From: Oribacterium sp. UBA4274
GTDB lineage: Bacteria; Bacillota; Clostridia; Lachnospirales; Lachnospiraceae
Reading direction: 5' to 3'
Assembly: GCA_002396005.1 (NCBI GenBank)
Contig: DGVW01000087.1
Span: 1-19,181 of the forward strand
Length of the DNA: 19,181 bases
A model generated the notes under the pieces. That model had not been told where the DNA came from. It made no database searches and saw only the letters and a program-made list of their open reading frames with translations. This document shows, in pieces, positions 1-8,956 of the stretch (position 1 is the first letter of the stretch; the number at the start of each line of letters is the position of its first letter). Both the position numbers and the translations under genes were made by a program.

Positions 1-359
1 TCCATCGGAACTACCTGTGCATATCCGCCGCCTGCTGCACCGCCCTTTATGCCAAAGCATGGTCCAAGAGATGGCTCTCTAAGGGCTACAACTGTCTTTT
101 TGCCGACATAGTTCAAGGCATCTGCAAGACCTATGGATGTTGTAGTTTTACCTTCGCCAGCCGGGGTTGGATTGATGGCTGTGACAAGTACCAGTTTACC
201 GTTTGGACGATCCTTGATCTTGTTCCAGAGATCATCACTGAGCTTGGCCTTGTACTTTCCATACTGTTCAAGATCATCTGCATCGATGCTGTACTTTGCA
301 GCAACATCAGTGATTCGATCCATTACGGCTTCCTGTGCGATTTCAATATCAGACTTCAT
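1..359 (-). CDS. fhs: Formate--tetrahydrofolate ligase, N-terminal part (cut by window edge)
   Basis: The enzyme makes 10-formyl-THF from formate, THF and ATP in the cytoplasm, feeding one-carbon metabolism and, in acetogens, the Wood-Ljungdahl methyl branch. About 119 codons are visible and the rest lies beyond position 1. The translation starts MKSDIEIAQEAVMDRITDVA and reaches the family P-loop TPAGEGKTT at residues 65-73, followed by a conserved stretch with LREPSLGPCFGIKGGAAGGG. The ATG at 359-357 is chosen because an AGGAG-type ribosome site lies about 12 bases upstream and the N-terminus matches the usual Fhs start. It lies 61 bases downstream of ftsK in the same direction, with no terminator seen between them, so read-through is possible in addition to a weak promoter of its own. 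Confidence 0.95.
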   Translation of the reverse strand, partial: MKSDIEIAQEAVMDRITDVAAKYSIDADDLEQYGKYKAKLSDDLWNKIKDRPNGKLVLVTAINPTPAGEGKTTTSIGLADALNYVGKKTVVALREPSLGPCFGIKGGAAGGGYAQVVPM

Positions 360-398
360 TTTGTACCTCTTTCTCCTCAGTTTAAAGTAGACAACAAA

Positions 399-427
399 AA
401 TATATTCAAAGGAATCAATCCTATGAA
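399..427 (-). promoter_or_regulatory. Candidate promoter for fhs
   Basis: On the minus strand, TTCATA (427-422), a 17-base spacer and TATATT (404-399) resemble a SigA promoter with 4/6 and 5/6 matches. The predicted start near 392 would give a 33-base leader. The -35 overlaps the ftsK stop codon. The match is modest in AT-rich DNA. Confidence 0.35.
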
Positions 428-3400
428 ATCAGTGCATCAAATTCCTCCATGCTCATAAGTATCTTACGTGGTTTTGTACCCTCTTCCGGACCTACGACAT
501 GAGCATCTGCCAACTGGTCCATGATACGTGCAGCGCGGTTAAAACCTATGCGGAATTTTCGCTGAAGCATACCGATGGAGGCTTTATCGTTTTCTATGAT
601 AAGCTGACCGGCATCGCGGAACAAATCATCTATATCACTGCCGGAACCTCCGACACTGCCGGTTGCTCCACCGGACTGTACCTGCTGCTGGATAGCCTCA
701 CTATACTGTACATCACCCATGGTTTTCTTAATGAAATCGGTTACGGCTCCTACTTCCTGATCTGAAACAAAAGCACCCTGAACACGTACAGGCTTAGGGA
801 TACCCTGTGGGAAGAACAGCATGTCACCCTTACCAAGAAGCTTTTCGGCTCCGTTCATATCGATGATGGTCCTGGAGTCTGTTCCGGACGATACGGCAAA
901 TGCTATACGGCTTGGAACATTGGCTTTGATGAGACCTGTGATGACATCTACAGTTGGTCTTTGCGTTGCTATCACGAGATGCATACCAGCAGCTCTTGCA
1001 AGCTGTGCAATTCGACAGATAGCATCTTCTACTTCCTGACTTGAAACCATCATAAGGTCGGCTAACTCATCGATGATGATTACAATCTGAGGAAGCTTCT
1101 CAGGCTTCTGGTCCTCAGGAATATCAGGATCGTTGATGATTCTTTCGAGCTTTTCATTGTAACCCTTCAAATCTCTGGAACCGCTCTCCGCAAATTTCTT
1201 GTATCTGTCTGTCATTTCCGCAACTGCCCAGTTGAGAGCGGCGGCGGCCTTTTTAGGGTCTGTGACTACAGGAATGAGAAGATGTGGAATACCGTTGTAT
1301 ACACTGAGCTCTACTACCTTTGGATCAACCATGATCATGCGGACTTCTTCCGGTTTGTATTTAAACAGCATGGACATAATGAGCGTATTGATACAAACAG
1401 ATTTTCCCGAACCTGTTGAACCTGCTATGAGAAGATGCGGCATCTTGGCTATATCTGTGACTATAGTCTTTCCGGCAATGTCCTTTCCTACACCGAAAGC
1501 AATTCTTGATTTTGCATCAACAAATTCCTGACTCTTTAAAACATCTCCGAGATATACCATTGAACTATGTTTGTTCGGTACTTCGATTCCTACTGCGGAT
1601 TTACCCGGGATAGGAGCTTCGATACGGATGTCTACCGCTGCAAGTGCCATCTTTATGTCATTGGTGAGAGAAACAATCTTTGAAACCTTCACTCCGATTT
1701 CCGGCTGCAGTTCGTATCTGGTAACAGCAGGGCCTACGGAAAAGTTTGTAATGGTGACATTGATGCCAAAGCTTTTCAGTGTATTCTGAAGCTTAACAGC
1801 GTTACTACGTATTTCATCCTTTAAGTTTACATCCTCCTGAGCGCCGCCGCTTTTTAACAGACTGAGAGGCGGAATGACATAAGGCTTCTGAGGCTTCTTG
1901 CTTTTGATCTCCTGTTCTACCTTCTTATTGTCGGCATCTGTCGGAGTATTTTCACGCTTTTCACGATCCAATTGGGTTTCAATCTTTTTGTATACAGGCT
2001 CTACGTCAGCATCTATGATCTGTCCGTTGGAGGCTACTATACGTCTTGTGCCCTGTTCCATATCGCCTCTCGAGATGGTTGCCTTTCCGTTGTTACCCAT
2101 GGTTATACCATCATCTCCGGCGAAAGAATCATATGTGGGATCAGTATCATCCTGAGGATCACATGAGAGATCACTACTCTCCTCTTCTGCATCATAGCGG
2201 TTATATATCGGATTAGATGTCTCAACCGGTTCATCGTATGATCCACGAATGTGTTCCTCTGTAACTTCAGTAACGTTTATGCCTGAAGAAGGCTCAATGG
2301 CAGATTGAACATCGGTTGAATCATCAAAGTCATCATAATAATCATCTGATGAAATAACAGGTTCATCGTTATGATATGACGTCTCTGATGATGCAGCCTT
2401 TTCAAACGCTGCATCTATTGCGGCTTCAACGGCATCATATGCTGAACCGTCAAGAGTTGATCCTGTATCATCCGAGCTTGAAGGCTTTGAAATATCATAT
2501 GAGTTGTCAATGGAGGAAGTAATCCCCTCATCGGAACTCTCTGTTGATTTGGAAACCTGAGGTCTCGGAAGTGTTGAAGAATCTACAAGTGTTACCGGAG
2601 TATGTTTTACATTAAGAGGAAGTTCAACAGTATTGTCCTTATGTTCGTCAGGCCCAAGGATGCGATCAATATCAAATGCATCCTGTGTTTTTTCTGCATA
2701 TGAAACGGAAGCCTCGTTTGTTTCGGCAGAAACAGAATCAGAAGGGAATGTGTCCTGAATATCCTGAGTTCTGTCATATGTTTCTTCCTGAACGGAATCG
2801 TAAACCGACTGAGGCATATATGATGTATCGGAAAACGCAGATTGCTGTAGACCGGTGTTGACTGTATTTGCAGCAATGGCAGGCTCTGCAAGCTGGAAGT
2901 CAACCTGTCTTGCCGCAAGCTCTCTCTGATGAGCCTCTCTTGCAAGTCTTCGTTCCTCTTTATGGATACGTGCAGATGTGGTTACATTGTTCCAATCCTC
3001 TCTTGCACGGTCTCTTGCCATAATTGCTGCCTTGCCTGAATGCTCTGCCAGCATCCTTGCAAGAGGTTTACCTGTGATATAGATAAGACATACAAAGCAT
3101 GCGACAAGAAGTATCAGCATGGCACCTACGCTGCCGGCTATTGTGTGGAGAACCATAGCAAGTGCTCCACCGATGACACCGCCGCCGGTACCCTGCATTG
3201 CTCCCTGATTATACAGATCAAGAAGAGTCATATGGTCCACTCCGCCAAATCCCAATTGAAGAATTGCAGAAATGAATATCAGCATAAATAATGCTGCAGT
3301 CATACGGAAAGTAGCATATGGATTATCTAAATTGGATAATATGAAAACAACCACGAAACTTAAAACTATCGGGAAAAGATATCCTACGATCCCGAACAAA

Positions 3401-3603
3401 CCGAGCTGTATACTTTTAAGTACCATGCCAACAGGTCCACAAAGTCCTAAATTAGATAAGAATAAAAATACGGAAATTGCAAAAGTTATGATGATAGCAA
3501 CTTCGTCTCCCATCATGGGCGCATCGTAATTTGATTTTTTGGAACGAACGGTTGTTGCCGTCTTTTTTTTGGTTTTATTTTTACTACCTTTTGGTCTACC
3601 CAT
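421..3603 (-). CDS. ftsK: DNA translocase FtsK/SpoIIIE
   Basis: This is a 1060-residue, septum-associated hexameric ATPase that pumps DNA during division or sporulation. After a Lys-rich start, residues about 33-180 hold several hydrophobic segments, as in the four-helix FtsK membrane domain. Residues about 185-235 are charged and helical. Residues about 240-570 form an acidic Ser/Asp/Glu-rich linker. The motor domain follows, with Walker A AGSTGSGKS at 727-735 and Walker B VIIIDELADL at 841-850. The C-terminus (about 995-1060) is the winged-helix gamma domain that reads oriented DNA motifs (KASIGMLQRKFRIGFNRAAR). The protein is much longer than B. subtilis SpoIIIE (787 residues) because of the linker. 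The start has an AAGGTGGGG ribosome site. The sequence does not distinguish vegetative FtsK from SpoIIIE. Confidence 0.96.
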   Translation of the reverse strand: MGRPKGSKNKTKKKTATTVRSKKSNYDAPMMGDEVAIIITFAISVFLFLSNLGLCGPVGMVLKSIQLGLFGIVGYLFPIVLSFVVVFILSNLDNPYATFRMTAALFMLIFISAILQLGFGGVDHMTLLDLYNQGAMQGTGGGVIGGALAMVLHTIAGSVGAMLILLVACFVCLIYITGKPLARMLAEHSGKAAIMARDRAREDWNNVTTSARIHKEERRLAREAHQRELAARQVDFQLAEPAIAANTVNTGLQQSAFSDTSYMPQSVYDSVQEETYDRTQDIQDTFPSDSVSAETNEASVSYAEKTQDAFDIDRILGPDEHKDNTVELPLNVKHTPVTLVDSSTLPRPQVSKSTESSDEGITSSIDNSYDISKPSSSDDTGSTLDGSAYDAVEAAIDAAFEKAASSETSYHNDEPVISSDDYYDDFDDSTDVQSAIEPSSGINVTEVTEEHIRGSYDEPVETSNPIYNRYDAEEESSDLSCDPQDDTDPTYDSFAGDDGITMGNNGKATISRGDMEQGTRRIVASNGQIIDADVEPVYKKIETQLDREKRENTPTDADNKKVEQEIKSKKPQKPYVIPPLSLLKSGGAQEDVNLKDEIRSNAVKLQNTLKSFGINVTITNFSVGPAVTRYELQPEIGVKVSKIVSLTNDIKMALAAVDIRIEAPIPGKSAVGIEVPNKHSSMVYLGDVLKSQEFVDAKSRIAFGVGKDIAGKTIVTDIAKMPHLLIAGSTGSGKSVCINTLIMSMLFKYKPEEVRMIMVDPKVVELSVYNGIPHLLIPVVTDPKKAAAALNWAVAEMTDRYKKFAESGSRDLKGYNEKLERIINDPDIPEDQKPEKLPQIVIIIDELADLMMVSSQEVEDAICRIAQLARAAGMHLVIATQRPTVDVITGLIKANVPSRIAFAVSSGTDSRTIIDMNGAEKLLGKGDMLFFPQGIPKPVRVQGAFVSDQEVGAVTDFIKKTMGDVQYSEAIQQQVQSGGATGSVGGSGSDIDDLFRDAGQLIIENDKASIGMLQRKFRIGFNRAARIMDQLADAHVVGPEEGTKPRKILMSMEEFDALIS

Positions 3604-3640
3604 TTTACCCCACCTTAAAATTGCAAAATATAACTTTTAT

Positions 3641-3646
3641 ATTATA
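3641..3646 (-). promoter_or_regulatory. Candidate -10 element for ftsK
   Basis: A perfect TATAAT on the minus strand lies 38 bases upstream of the ftsK ATG, which would give a leader of about 31 bases. No convincing -35 is seen at 16-18 bases, so only the -10 is called. Confidence 0.45.
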
Positions 3647-3761
3647 GACCATCTGAAGAATAAAATCCACATCATAAAAACTCATGTTCTATTTTGATTA
3701 AAACTGTCATTTCTTAATAAAATAATTTATCTGATATTTATGAAATTTGAACATGTTTTGT

Positions 3762-3790
3762 TTGACTTTAAAAAGTACCGGTGTTAGTCT
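3762..3790 (+). promoter_or_regulatory. Candidate promoter for the 3839 regulator
   Basis: TTGACT (3762-3767, 5/6) is followed after 17 bases by TAGTCT (3785-3790, only 3/6). The -35 is good and the -10 poor, which would suit a weak or regulated promoter. It runs into the overlapping inverted repeats at 3787-3817. Confidence 0.35.
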
Positions 3791-3817
3791 TCTTTTAAAG
3801 ACATAAACCTATATGTC
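3787..3817 (+). promoter_or_regulatory. Overlapping inverted repeats, candidate operator
   Basis: Two perfect inverted repeats share the bases GAC. GTCTT-N6-AAGAC spans 3787-3802 and GACATA-N6-TATGTC spans 3800-3817. Both have six-base spacers, and they lie between the candidate -10 and the ribosome site of the regulator at 3839. Their position suits autoregulation or control by a dimeric winged-helix protein. No known operator was recognised. Confidence 0.4.
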
Positions 3818-3838
3818 CTAAATTACAGAGGTGATATT

Positions 3839-5155
3839 ATGACAAATGTAGCCATAGTAAGTCCTGATCATTCACTTGAGCCTGTTGACAAGGTTATTGC
3901 TGAACATGATTTCGGGTGTCAGTTTCATAAATATATATATAAGAAGATGTCTGATATTGATGAGATATATCAGGATTGCAAGGGAAAGTGTGATGTCATC
4001 TTCTTCTCAGGGGAGCTTGGATATCATTATATCAAGAATAAGTTTCCGGACATAAGGATTCCATGCACATTTACTGCTTATGAACCTATTGATGTGCTGT
4101 CGATACTTCTTCAATTCAAAAATGAGCATCCAAATATCCGGTTAAACAGGATATTCTGTGATTTCCTGACTGTTACCAACAATTATATGGGAGTAAGGCA
4201 ATATATAAAAAAGGAATATTGTCCGTTTTTCTTTGAGGATACTCATTATGATTACAGACATATTACCGCATATGCCAAGAAACTGTGGGATGAGGGAAAG
4301 ATAGATTTTATCCTTTCAAGATCGATAAATAATCTTAAAAGACTTGATGAACTTCATATACCTTATGTGGCGGTATTTCCTTCCGAAGAGATGATCGTAA
4401 AGTCCATAAGATCTGCCATGAAGGAGTTAAGGCTTAATCAGATAGATCAGAAGGATGAACTCAGTATATTAATCAGACTTCCTTTTTCGGAGGATATCGA
4501 GCAGGAAGAACAGGAATATCGTGAAGCAACGATGTATAAGATGCTTACAGATTACCGTAAGGATAAGCATATTCATTTTACAATTACGCAAGGGTTCAAT
4601 CAGTTTGAGATACATGCACAGCTTGAAGCCGGAAGCTTTGAAATTGATAAGATAAGATCTATTCTCCTCAAAATGAAAAAGGAGCTTGGATTTGCTTTCC
4701 GTATCGGTGCAGGCGTAAGTTCGTCAAAGGAACGTTCAAGGTATTTTGCGGAGCATGCTCTTATGGAAGCCAACAGATACGGTCGAAATGATGCCTTCTT
4801 TGTTGGTGAGGAAGGAAAGGTGACCGGTCCTTTGAGCTCTGATACACAGCTTATGTACAACTATTCCAATGAAAAGGCCCTTAATTTTGCCCGTGATAAT
4901 GGTATTAATGAAACAAACATACTAAAACTGATCAGTATGTTTGAACAGGATGAGAAACAGATTATAAGTTCACATGAGCTGTCAGAAACTCTTGGCATCA
5001 CTTCAAGATCTGCCAGCCGTATATTGGCAAAGCTGCTGGATCTCCATATCATAAGACTCACAGAAAATGAAACACATGAAAAGTCATTAAGACAGGGGCG
5101 CCCTACACATTATTATAATTTTAATCTTATTGAGTTTAGAAATGCATTGCTGTAA
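3839..5155 (+). CDS. Putative transcriptional regulator: sensor-like N-terminus, GGDEF-like middle, winged-helix C-terminus
   Basis: This is a 438-residue soluble protein with no membrane segment. Residues about 1-185 look like an alpha/beta sensor domain, distantly recalling the PrpR N-terminal or periplasmic-binding fold; this is a weak call. Residues about 205-330 resemble a degenerate nucleotidyl-cyclase/GGDEF fold, ending in GFAFRIGAGVSSSKER and HALMEANRYGRNDAFFVGEE. No GGDEF signature is present, so diguanylate cyclase activity is unlikely. Residues about 360-432 form a winged helix (SSHELSETLGITSRSASRIL, then RQGRPTHYY as a possible wing). The start follows an AGAGGTGAT ribosome site. 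It is the only plus-strand gene in the left half, divergent from ftsK and convergent with the NlpC/P60 gene. Its targets and ligand are unknown. Confidence 0.8.
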   Translation: MTNVAIVSPDHSLEPVDKVIAEHDFGCQFHKYIYKKMSDIDEIYQDCKGKCDVIFFSGELGYHYIKNKFPDIRIPCTFTAYEPIDVLSILLQFKNEHPNIRLNRIFCDFLTVTNNYMGVRQYIKKEYCPFFFEDTHYDYRHITAYAKKLWDEGKIDFILSRSINNLKRLDELHIPYVAVFPSEEMIVKSIRSAMKELRLNQIDQKDELSILIRLPFSEDIEQEEQEYREATMYKMLTDYRKDKHIHFTITQGFNQFEIHAQLEAGSFEIDKIRSILLKMKKELGFAFRIGAGVSSSKERSRYFAEHALMEANRYGRNDAFFVGEEGKVTGPLSSDTQLMYNYSNEKALNFARDNGINETNILKLISMFEQDEKQIISSHELSETLGITSRSASRILAKLLDLHIIRLTENETHEKSLRQGRPTHYYNFNLIEFRNALL

Positions 5156-5230
5156 TGAGGGGATTTTTAAAGCAGAAATGAGCATAGATTATCCACGGGT
5201 AATGTAGAATACAGATTTTATAAAATAGAA

Positions 5231-5270
5231 AAACGGCATTGTGTTCCAAATCAAGAACACAATGCCGTTT
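5231..5270. terminator. Bidirectional intrinsic terminator
   Basis: A perfect 16-bp stem (5231-5246 with 5255-5270) encloses an eight-base loop CAAATCAA. The plus strand continues with CTGTTTTATT and the minus strand with TTTTCTATTTTA, so it can end both the regulator transcript and the convergent NlpC/P60 transcript. Confidence 0.9.
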
Positions 5271-5346
5271 CTGTTTTATTCCGAGTGATGATAGTTACTA
5301 TACTGTAAATCATCCTGATGTGATGATGGATTCTGAATATGCTGTT

Positions 5347-7011
5347 TCAGGAACCTATTACATTACGAATAGCAACAGGTGTACGGTAATTCCAACGGTA
5401 TATACGAATTCCGGAACGTCTTGAAGCTGCATTTACTATCTGTCCGTTTCCGATATACATGCCTACATGGTTTATGGTTCCGCTTTTGTTGGCATAAAAT
5501 ACAAGATCGCCCGGTTTCATATTGTCACTTGTTACTTTAACACCTGACTGAGCCTGATCTCTGGAAACACGTGGCAGATAGATGCCGTAATTCTTGAGAA
5601 CTGACTGTACAAAGCCTGAACAGTCACAGCCATGTGTAAGTGATGTACCGCCCCAAACGTATGGGTTACCTACAAACTGGCAGGCATAGTTAACAATCTT
5701 GTTGCGGAATGCTGCGGCAGCGTTGGCTGCTTCTACTGCCGGATAATACTCGATGGCCTCCTGAAGAGCGTACTTGACTGATACATTGTTATCTCTTGTA
5801 GATACAAAAGAGCCCTGTTCTGAGTCACTGTCATCACCATCACCGAGGTCAAGTTCAACCCATCCGTCTAATTGATTGAGAACATCATAACGCTGACCGC
5901 TGGTTACCTGAGTCCATGCCTCAGAGTCTGTGGAAGCTTGTGCTCTGACGTTGAGGGATTCTGTGTTGATTATCGCCATAACATGAGCATTCTGAACAGC
6001 AAGATCCTGAGCGGTCTGGCCTGTGGCAAGAAGATCTGCACGTACATAACCATCTACTGGACCGGACTTTATATGATACCATCCGTTTTCCTCTCCGAGG
6101 ATATTACAGCCGCCGTAGCCCGGGAACTTTCCGATGATGTTGTCAATGCCGGCCTCTTCTGGTGAGGAACGAACGTTAATGTAATCAGAAGCCAGTGATA
6201 CTCCGAGATTATCGTACATGTTAAGAACTTTTTGCTTAAGGTTAAGAGACTTGGCTTCAGCAAGACCGTATCCCATGGAAACATTATCTGCGGAAGCCGA
6301 CATATAGGCAACGTCAATGTTGTCAATGTTATCGGAAGCGATCATGATCCAGTCATTGTTTACTCTTCCCAAAACCTCATATTTTTCTCCTGCTGCTGCG
6401 GAACCTACGGTATTTCCATCAGCTATTTCCGGCGTTGAACGTATACGAAGCTTATCAGCGATAACAGTAGCACGTGGTTTTATAAGACTTGAAGCAAGAG
6501 TTTTGGCTTCCTCTCCTGTTTTGACATAAGCTGTAGAAACATAACCATCCATTCCACCTGACTGTACATGCATCCAACCCTCTGCCCCTTCAGGTGATAC
6601 TTCAAGGATATCTACTGCAGCACCGTTTGCCAGCATTCCCTTGATATTTGTGAGATCATTCTGATTGGGCGCGCTTCTGAAATTGATATAGCTGTCACAC
6701 TGGATTATGCCCAGATTTGAATACTGTGCTATAGAGCTCAAGATGGCCTCCATCTGTATGGCTTTGGTGAATGTCTGTACCTCATCCAGAGGCGAAAGCT
6801 CAGACTTTGTTGCAGGCTGAGTTACATCTGACTGAGAGAAACTTTCTGCAATATCAGATTCTTCCTGCAGCGTCGGCTTCTGACCTTGAGCTGCAAGAAC
6901 CACTACTATTGCGATGACAAGAACAGTCAATACACCTGCAGCAACGTAAATGAAATTTCGTTCACTGTTATTATGAGATCCTTTATCAAATTTTATAAAT
7001 GAATTTCCCAT
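5347..7011 (-). CDS. Membrane-anchored SH3-domain NlpC/P60 peptidoglycan endopeptidase
   Basis: This is a 554-residue cell-wall hydrolase predicted to cut stem peptides in peptidoglycan outside the membrane. Residues about 20-42 form one hydrophobic segment after a short charged N-terminus, with no clear signal-peptidase site, so it is likely a type II anchored protein. Four bacterial SH3-like units follow at about 104-170, 182-237, 275-332 and 345-408, each with a Y/L-I-N-x-R-S/A-type core. The C-terminal NlpC/P60 domain (about 435-554) has catalytic Cys464 in CDCSGF and His515 in NHVGMYIG. Asn527 in IVNAAS is a candidate third polar residue. An acidic spacer (DLGDGDDSDSEQ) precedes the hydrolase. 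The gene appears to be monocistronic, with its own promoter and terminator. Confidence 0.93.
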   Translation of the reverse strand: MGNSFIKFDKGSHNNSERNFIYVAAGVLTVLVIAIVVVLAAQGQKPTLQEESDIAESFSQSDVTQPATKSELSPLDEVQTFTKAIQMEAILSSIAQYSNLGIIQCDSYINFRSAPNQNDLTNIKGMLANGAAVDILEVSPEGAEGWMHVQSGGMDGYVSTAYVKTGEEAKTLASSLIKPRATVIADKLRIRSTPEIADGNTVGSAAAGEKYEVLGRVNNDWIMIASDNIDNIDVAYMSASADNVSMGYGLAEAKSLNLKQKVLNMYDNLGVSLASDYINVRSSPEEAGIDNIIGKFPGYGGCNILGEENGWYHIKSGPVDGYVRADLLATGQTAQDLAVQNAHVMAIINTESLNVRAQASTDSEAWTQVTSGQRYDVLNQLDGWVELDLGDGDDSDSEQGSFVSTRDNNVSVKYALQEAIEYYPAVEAANAAAAFRNKIVNYACQFVGNPYVWGGTSLTHGCDCSGFVQSVLKNYGIYLPRVSRDQAQSGVKVTSDNMKPGDLVFYANKSGTINHVGMYIGNGQIVNAASRRSGIRIYRWNYRTPVAIRNVIGS

Positions 7012-7046
7012 TAGATTATACTCCTATGTAACTTTGCGTAAAATTC

Positions 7047-7052
7047 ATTATA
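7047..7052 (-). promoter_or_regulatory. Candidate extended -10 promoter for the NlpC/P60 gene
   Basis: The minus strand reads TGTTATAAT, a consensus -10 with the upstream TG of an extended -10. No good -35 is present; that region coincides with the T-run of the upstream terminator. The predicted leader is about 29 bases, ending in an AGGAG site. Confidence 0.55.
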
Positions 7053-7072
7053 ACATAAGGAAACACAAAAAA

Positions 7073-7106
7073 CTGCGTTAAAATATCAAATTGAATTTTA
7101 ACGCAG
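7073..7106 (-). terminator. Intrinsic terminator of the ABC importer operon
   Basis: A perfect 12-bp stem (7073-7084 with 7095-7106) with a ten-base loop is followed on the minus strand by six T residues. It lies 34 bases after the ATPase stop codon. Confidence 0.88.
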
Positions 7107-7139
7107 AAGAAAATATTGTTATGAAATTGTTCTAAAGCT

Positions 7140-7937
7140 TTATTTTGACAGCAGCATTCTGTCGTTGGCGAAATCTCCGCCTGTGACCTCTTCAAACTTA
7201 TGCAGGAGATCTTCTACAGTAAGACGTTTTTTTGCTTCTCCTGATATGTCAAAGGCTACATGCCCTTCATTCATCATGATGAGACGGTTGCCATGGTTAA
7301 TTGCATCTCTCATATTGTGAGTTACCATGAGAGTTGTAAGATTGTGTTCTGCAACAATTTTGTCAGTGGCAGCAAGAACCTTGGATGCTGTTTTAGGATC
7401 AAGTGCAGCAGTATGTTCGTCCAAAAGAAGAACCTTAGGCTTCTTCATGGTGGCCATGATGAGTGTTAATGCCTGACGTTGTCCTCCTGACAGTAATCCG
7501 ACCTTTGCTGTAAGCCGGTCTTCCAGACCGAGATCCAAAGCTTTAAGGTACTCACGATACTTATCACGTTCTTTTTTGGTAACACCCCAGCGAAGGGTAC
7601 GTCTCTGACCTCGTCTTGCGGCAAGAGCCATGTTTTCATCAATCTGCATATCGCCGGCAGTTCCTGTCATAGGATCCTGAAATACTCTGCCGAAAAATGG
7701 TGCTCTTTGATATTCAGACATACCTGATACATCGGTTCCATCAACGAGGATCATACCGGAGTCAAGAGGCCATACACCTGCTACAGCATTCATGATGGTG
7801 GATTTTCCTGCACCGTTTCCGCCGATGACCGTACAGAAATCACCATCGTTTAAAGTGATGCTTACATTGATGAGAGCTTTTTTCTCATTGATGGTTCCCG
7901 GATTGAAGGTCTTATAAATATTTCTGATTTCCAGCAT
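7140..7937 (-). CDS. ABC transporter ATP-binding protein (ABC_sub_bind-type importer)
   Basis: This is the 265-residue cytoplasmic ATPase subunit that powers the importer encoded with 7937-8917 and 8957-10003. All ABC motifs are visible: Walker A GGNGAGKST near residues 39-47, Q-loop FQDPMTGTA, signature LLSGGQRQ, Walker B VLLLDEHTAALDP and the switch His in THN. The Walker B region has His after the catalytic Glu (DEHTAALDP) where many relatives have DEPT. This is common in the branch often annotated as uncharacterised or as TrpXYZ-like importers. Its ATG overlaps the permease stop by one base (TAATG) behind an AAGGAG site, which suggests translational coupling. Confidence 0.94.
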   Translation of the reverse strand: MLEIRNIYKTFNPGTINEKKALINVSITLNDGDFCTVIGGNGAGKSTIMNAVAGVWPLDSGMILVDGTDVSGMSEYQRAPFFGRVFQDPMTGTAGDMQIDENMALAARRGQRRTLRWGVTKKERDKYREYLKALDLGLEDRLTAKVGLLSGGQRQALTLIMATMKKPKVLLLDEHTAALDPKTASKVLAATDKIVAEHNLTTLMVTHNMRDAINHGNRLIMMNEGHVAFDISGEAKKRLTVEDLLHKFEEVTGGDFANDRMLLSK

Positions 7938-8917
7938 TAGTCGGTCTCCTTGTCAATTGATGTTTCGGCGTTCAGCTTTGCATTGCGCTTTGCCAATCCG
8001 GAGAAGGAATTGACTCTCTTCTCTTTCAAGTAAGGAACAGCAAGGAATGCGGCAACTACTATAGCTGTAAGGAGCTTCATGTCGTCTGCAGGGAACTTGA
8101 GCCAAAGTACAAATACGTAAACCATGTAGTATATGATGGCACCAATGATGGTGAAGCTGAGTCTCATGATGAAATTGAGACGTTTACCTACCAGAGCTTC
8201 TGCCAGAACTTCTCCGATTATAACGGCTGCAAGGCCTATAACGATAGAACCCTGTCCCATTTTAACATCTGCAAATCCCTGATATTCAGAAAGAATTCCA
8301 CCTGACAAAGCTACAAGGCCATTACCGAGCATCAGTGCAATAATCTTCATCTTATTGGTGTCTATGCCCTGAGCTCTGGACATGTTAGGATTGATACCGG
8401 TTGCACGGATGGAACTTCCAAGCTCAGTGCCCAAAAACCAATAAATGATGGCCACAATTATGATGTCTACGAAAAGTGTAAGAGCCAGTGTCTGTCCAAG
8501 ATAGCGTATATTTGATGTGAAAAATACACGCACAGAATTTATCGGTACTGCCTGGTTGGCCTTTCCCATAAGGTTTAAGTTTATGGAGTACAGGGATATC
8601 TGGGTAAGGATACCTGCAAGTATATCAGGTATACCTAGTTTGGTATGAAGGATACCTGTTATACATCCTGCAAGTATACCTGCACAGAAAGAAGCTGCCA
8701 GTACTATCTGCGGATTATAACCGTTCAGCATAAGCATTACTGCTACTGCACCGCCCAGTGAGAAGGAACCGTCTACAGTCATATCCGCAAAATTAAGTAC
8801 ACGGAAAGTGATGTAGACTCCCAGCGCCATGATACCCCATATAAGACCCTGGGCTATACCACCCGGTGCAGCATTCCATAATGCCACCGGATTTAATGAT
8901 GAAAAATAAGCTGCCAT
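7937..8917 (-). CDS. ABC transporter permease (BPD_transp_2 family)
   Basis: This is a 326-residue integral membrane subunit with about eight to nine hydrophobic segments between residues 15 and 300 and a charged C-terminal tail. Conserved stretches such as VYITFRVLNFADMTVDGSF near the N-terminus and SSIRATGINPNMSRAQGID after the middle helices are typical of the family of branched-chain-type permeases paired with PF04392 binding proteins. It is one polypeptide and would work as a homodimer. It lies 39 bases after the binding-protein gene, with a GGAG-type ribosome site, and overlaps the ATPase gene by one base. Confidence 0.93.
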   Translation of the reverse strand: MAAYFSSLNPVALWNAAPGGIAQGLIWGIMALGVYITFRVLNFADMTVDGSFSLGGAVAVMLMLNGYNPQIVLAASFCAGILAGCITGILHTKLGIPDILAGILTQISLYSINLNLMGKANQAVPINSVRVFFTSNIRYLGQTLALTLFVDIIIVAIIYWFLGTELGSSIRATGINPNMSRAQGIDTNKMKIIALMLGNGLVALSGGILSEYQGFADVKMGQGSIVIGLAAVIIGEVLAEALVGKRLNFIMRLSFTIIGAIIYYMVYVFVLWLKFPADDMKLLTAIVVAAFLAVPYLKEKRVNSFSGLAKRNAKLNAETSIDKETD

Positions 8918-8956
8918 TATTGATGAATCTCCGTAAAAGTTTTGAGTTGCTCAGAA

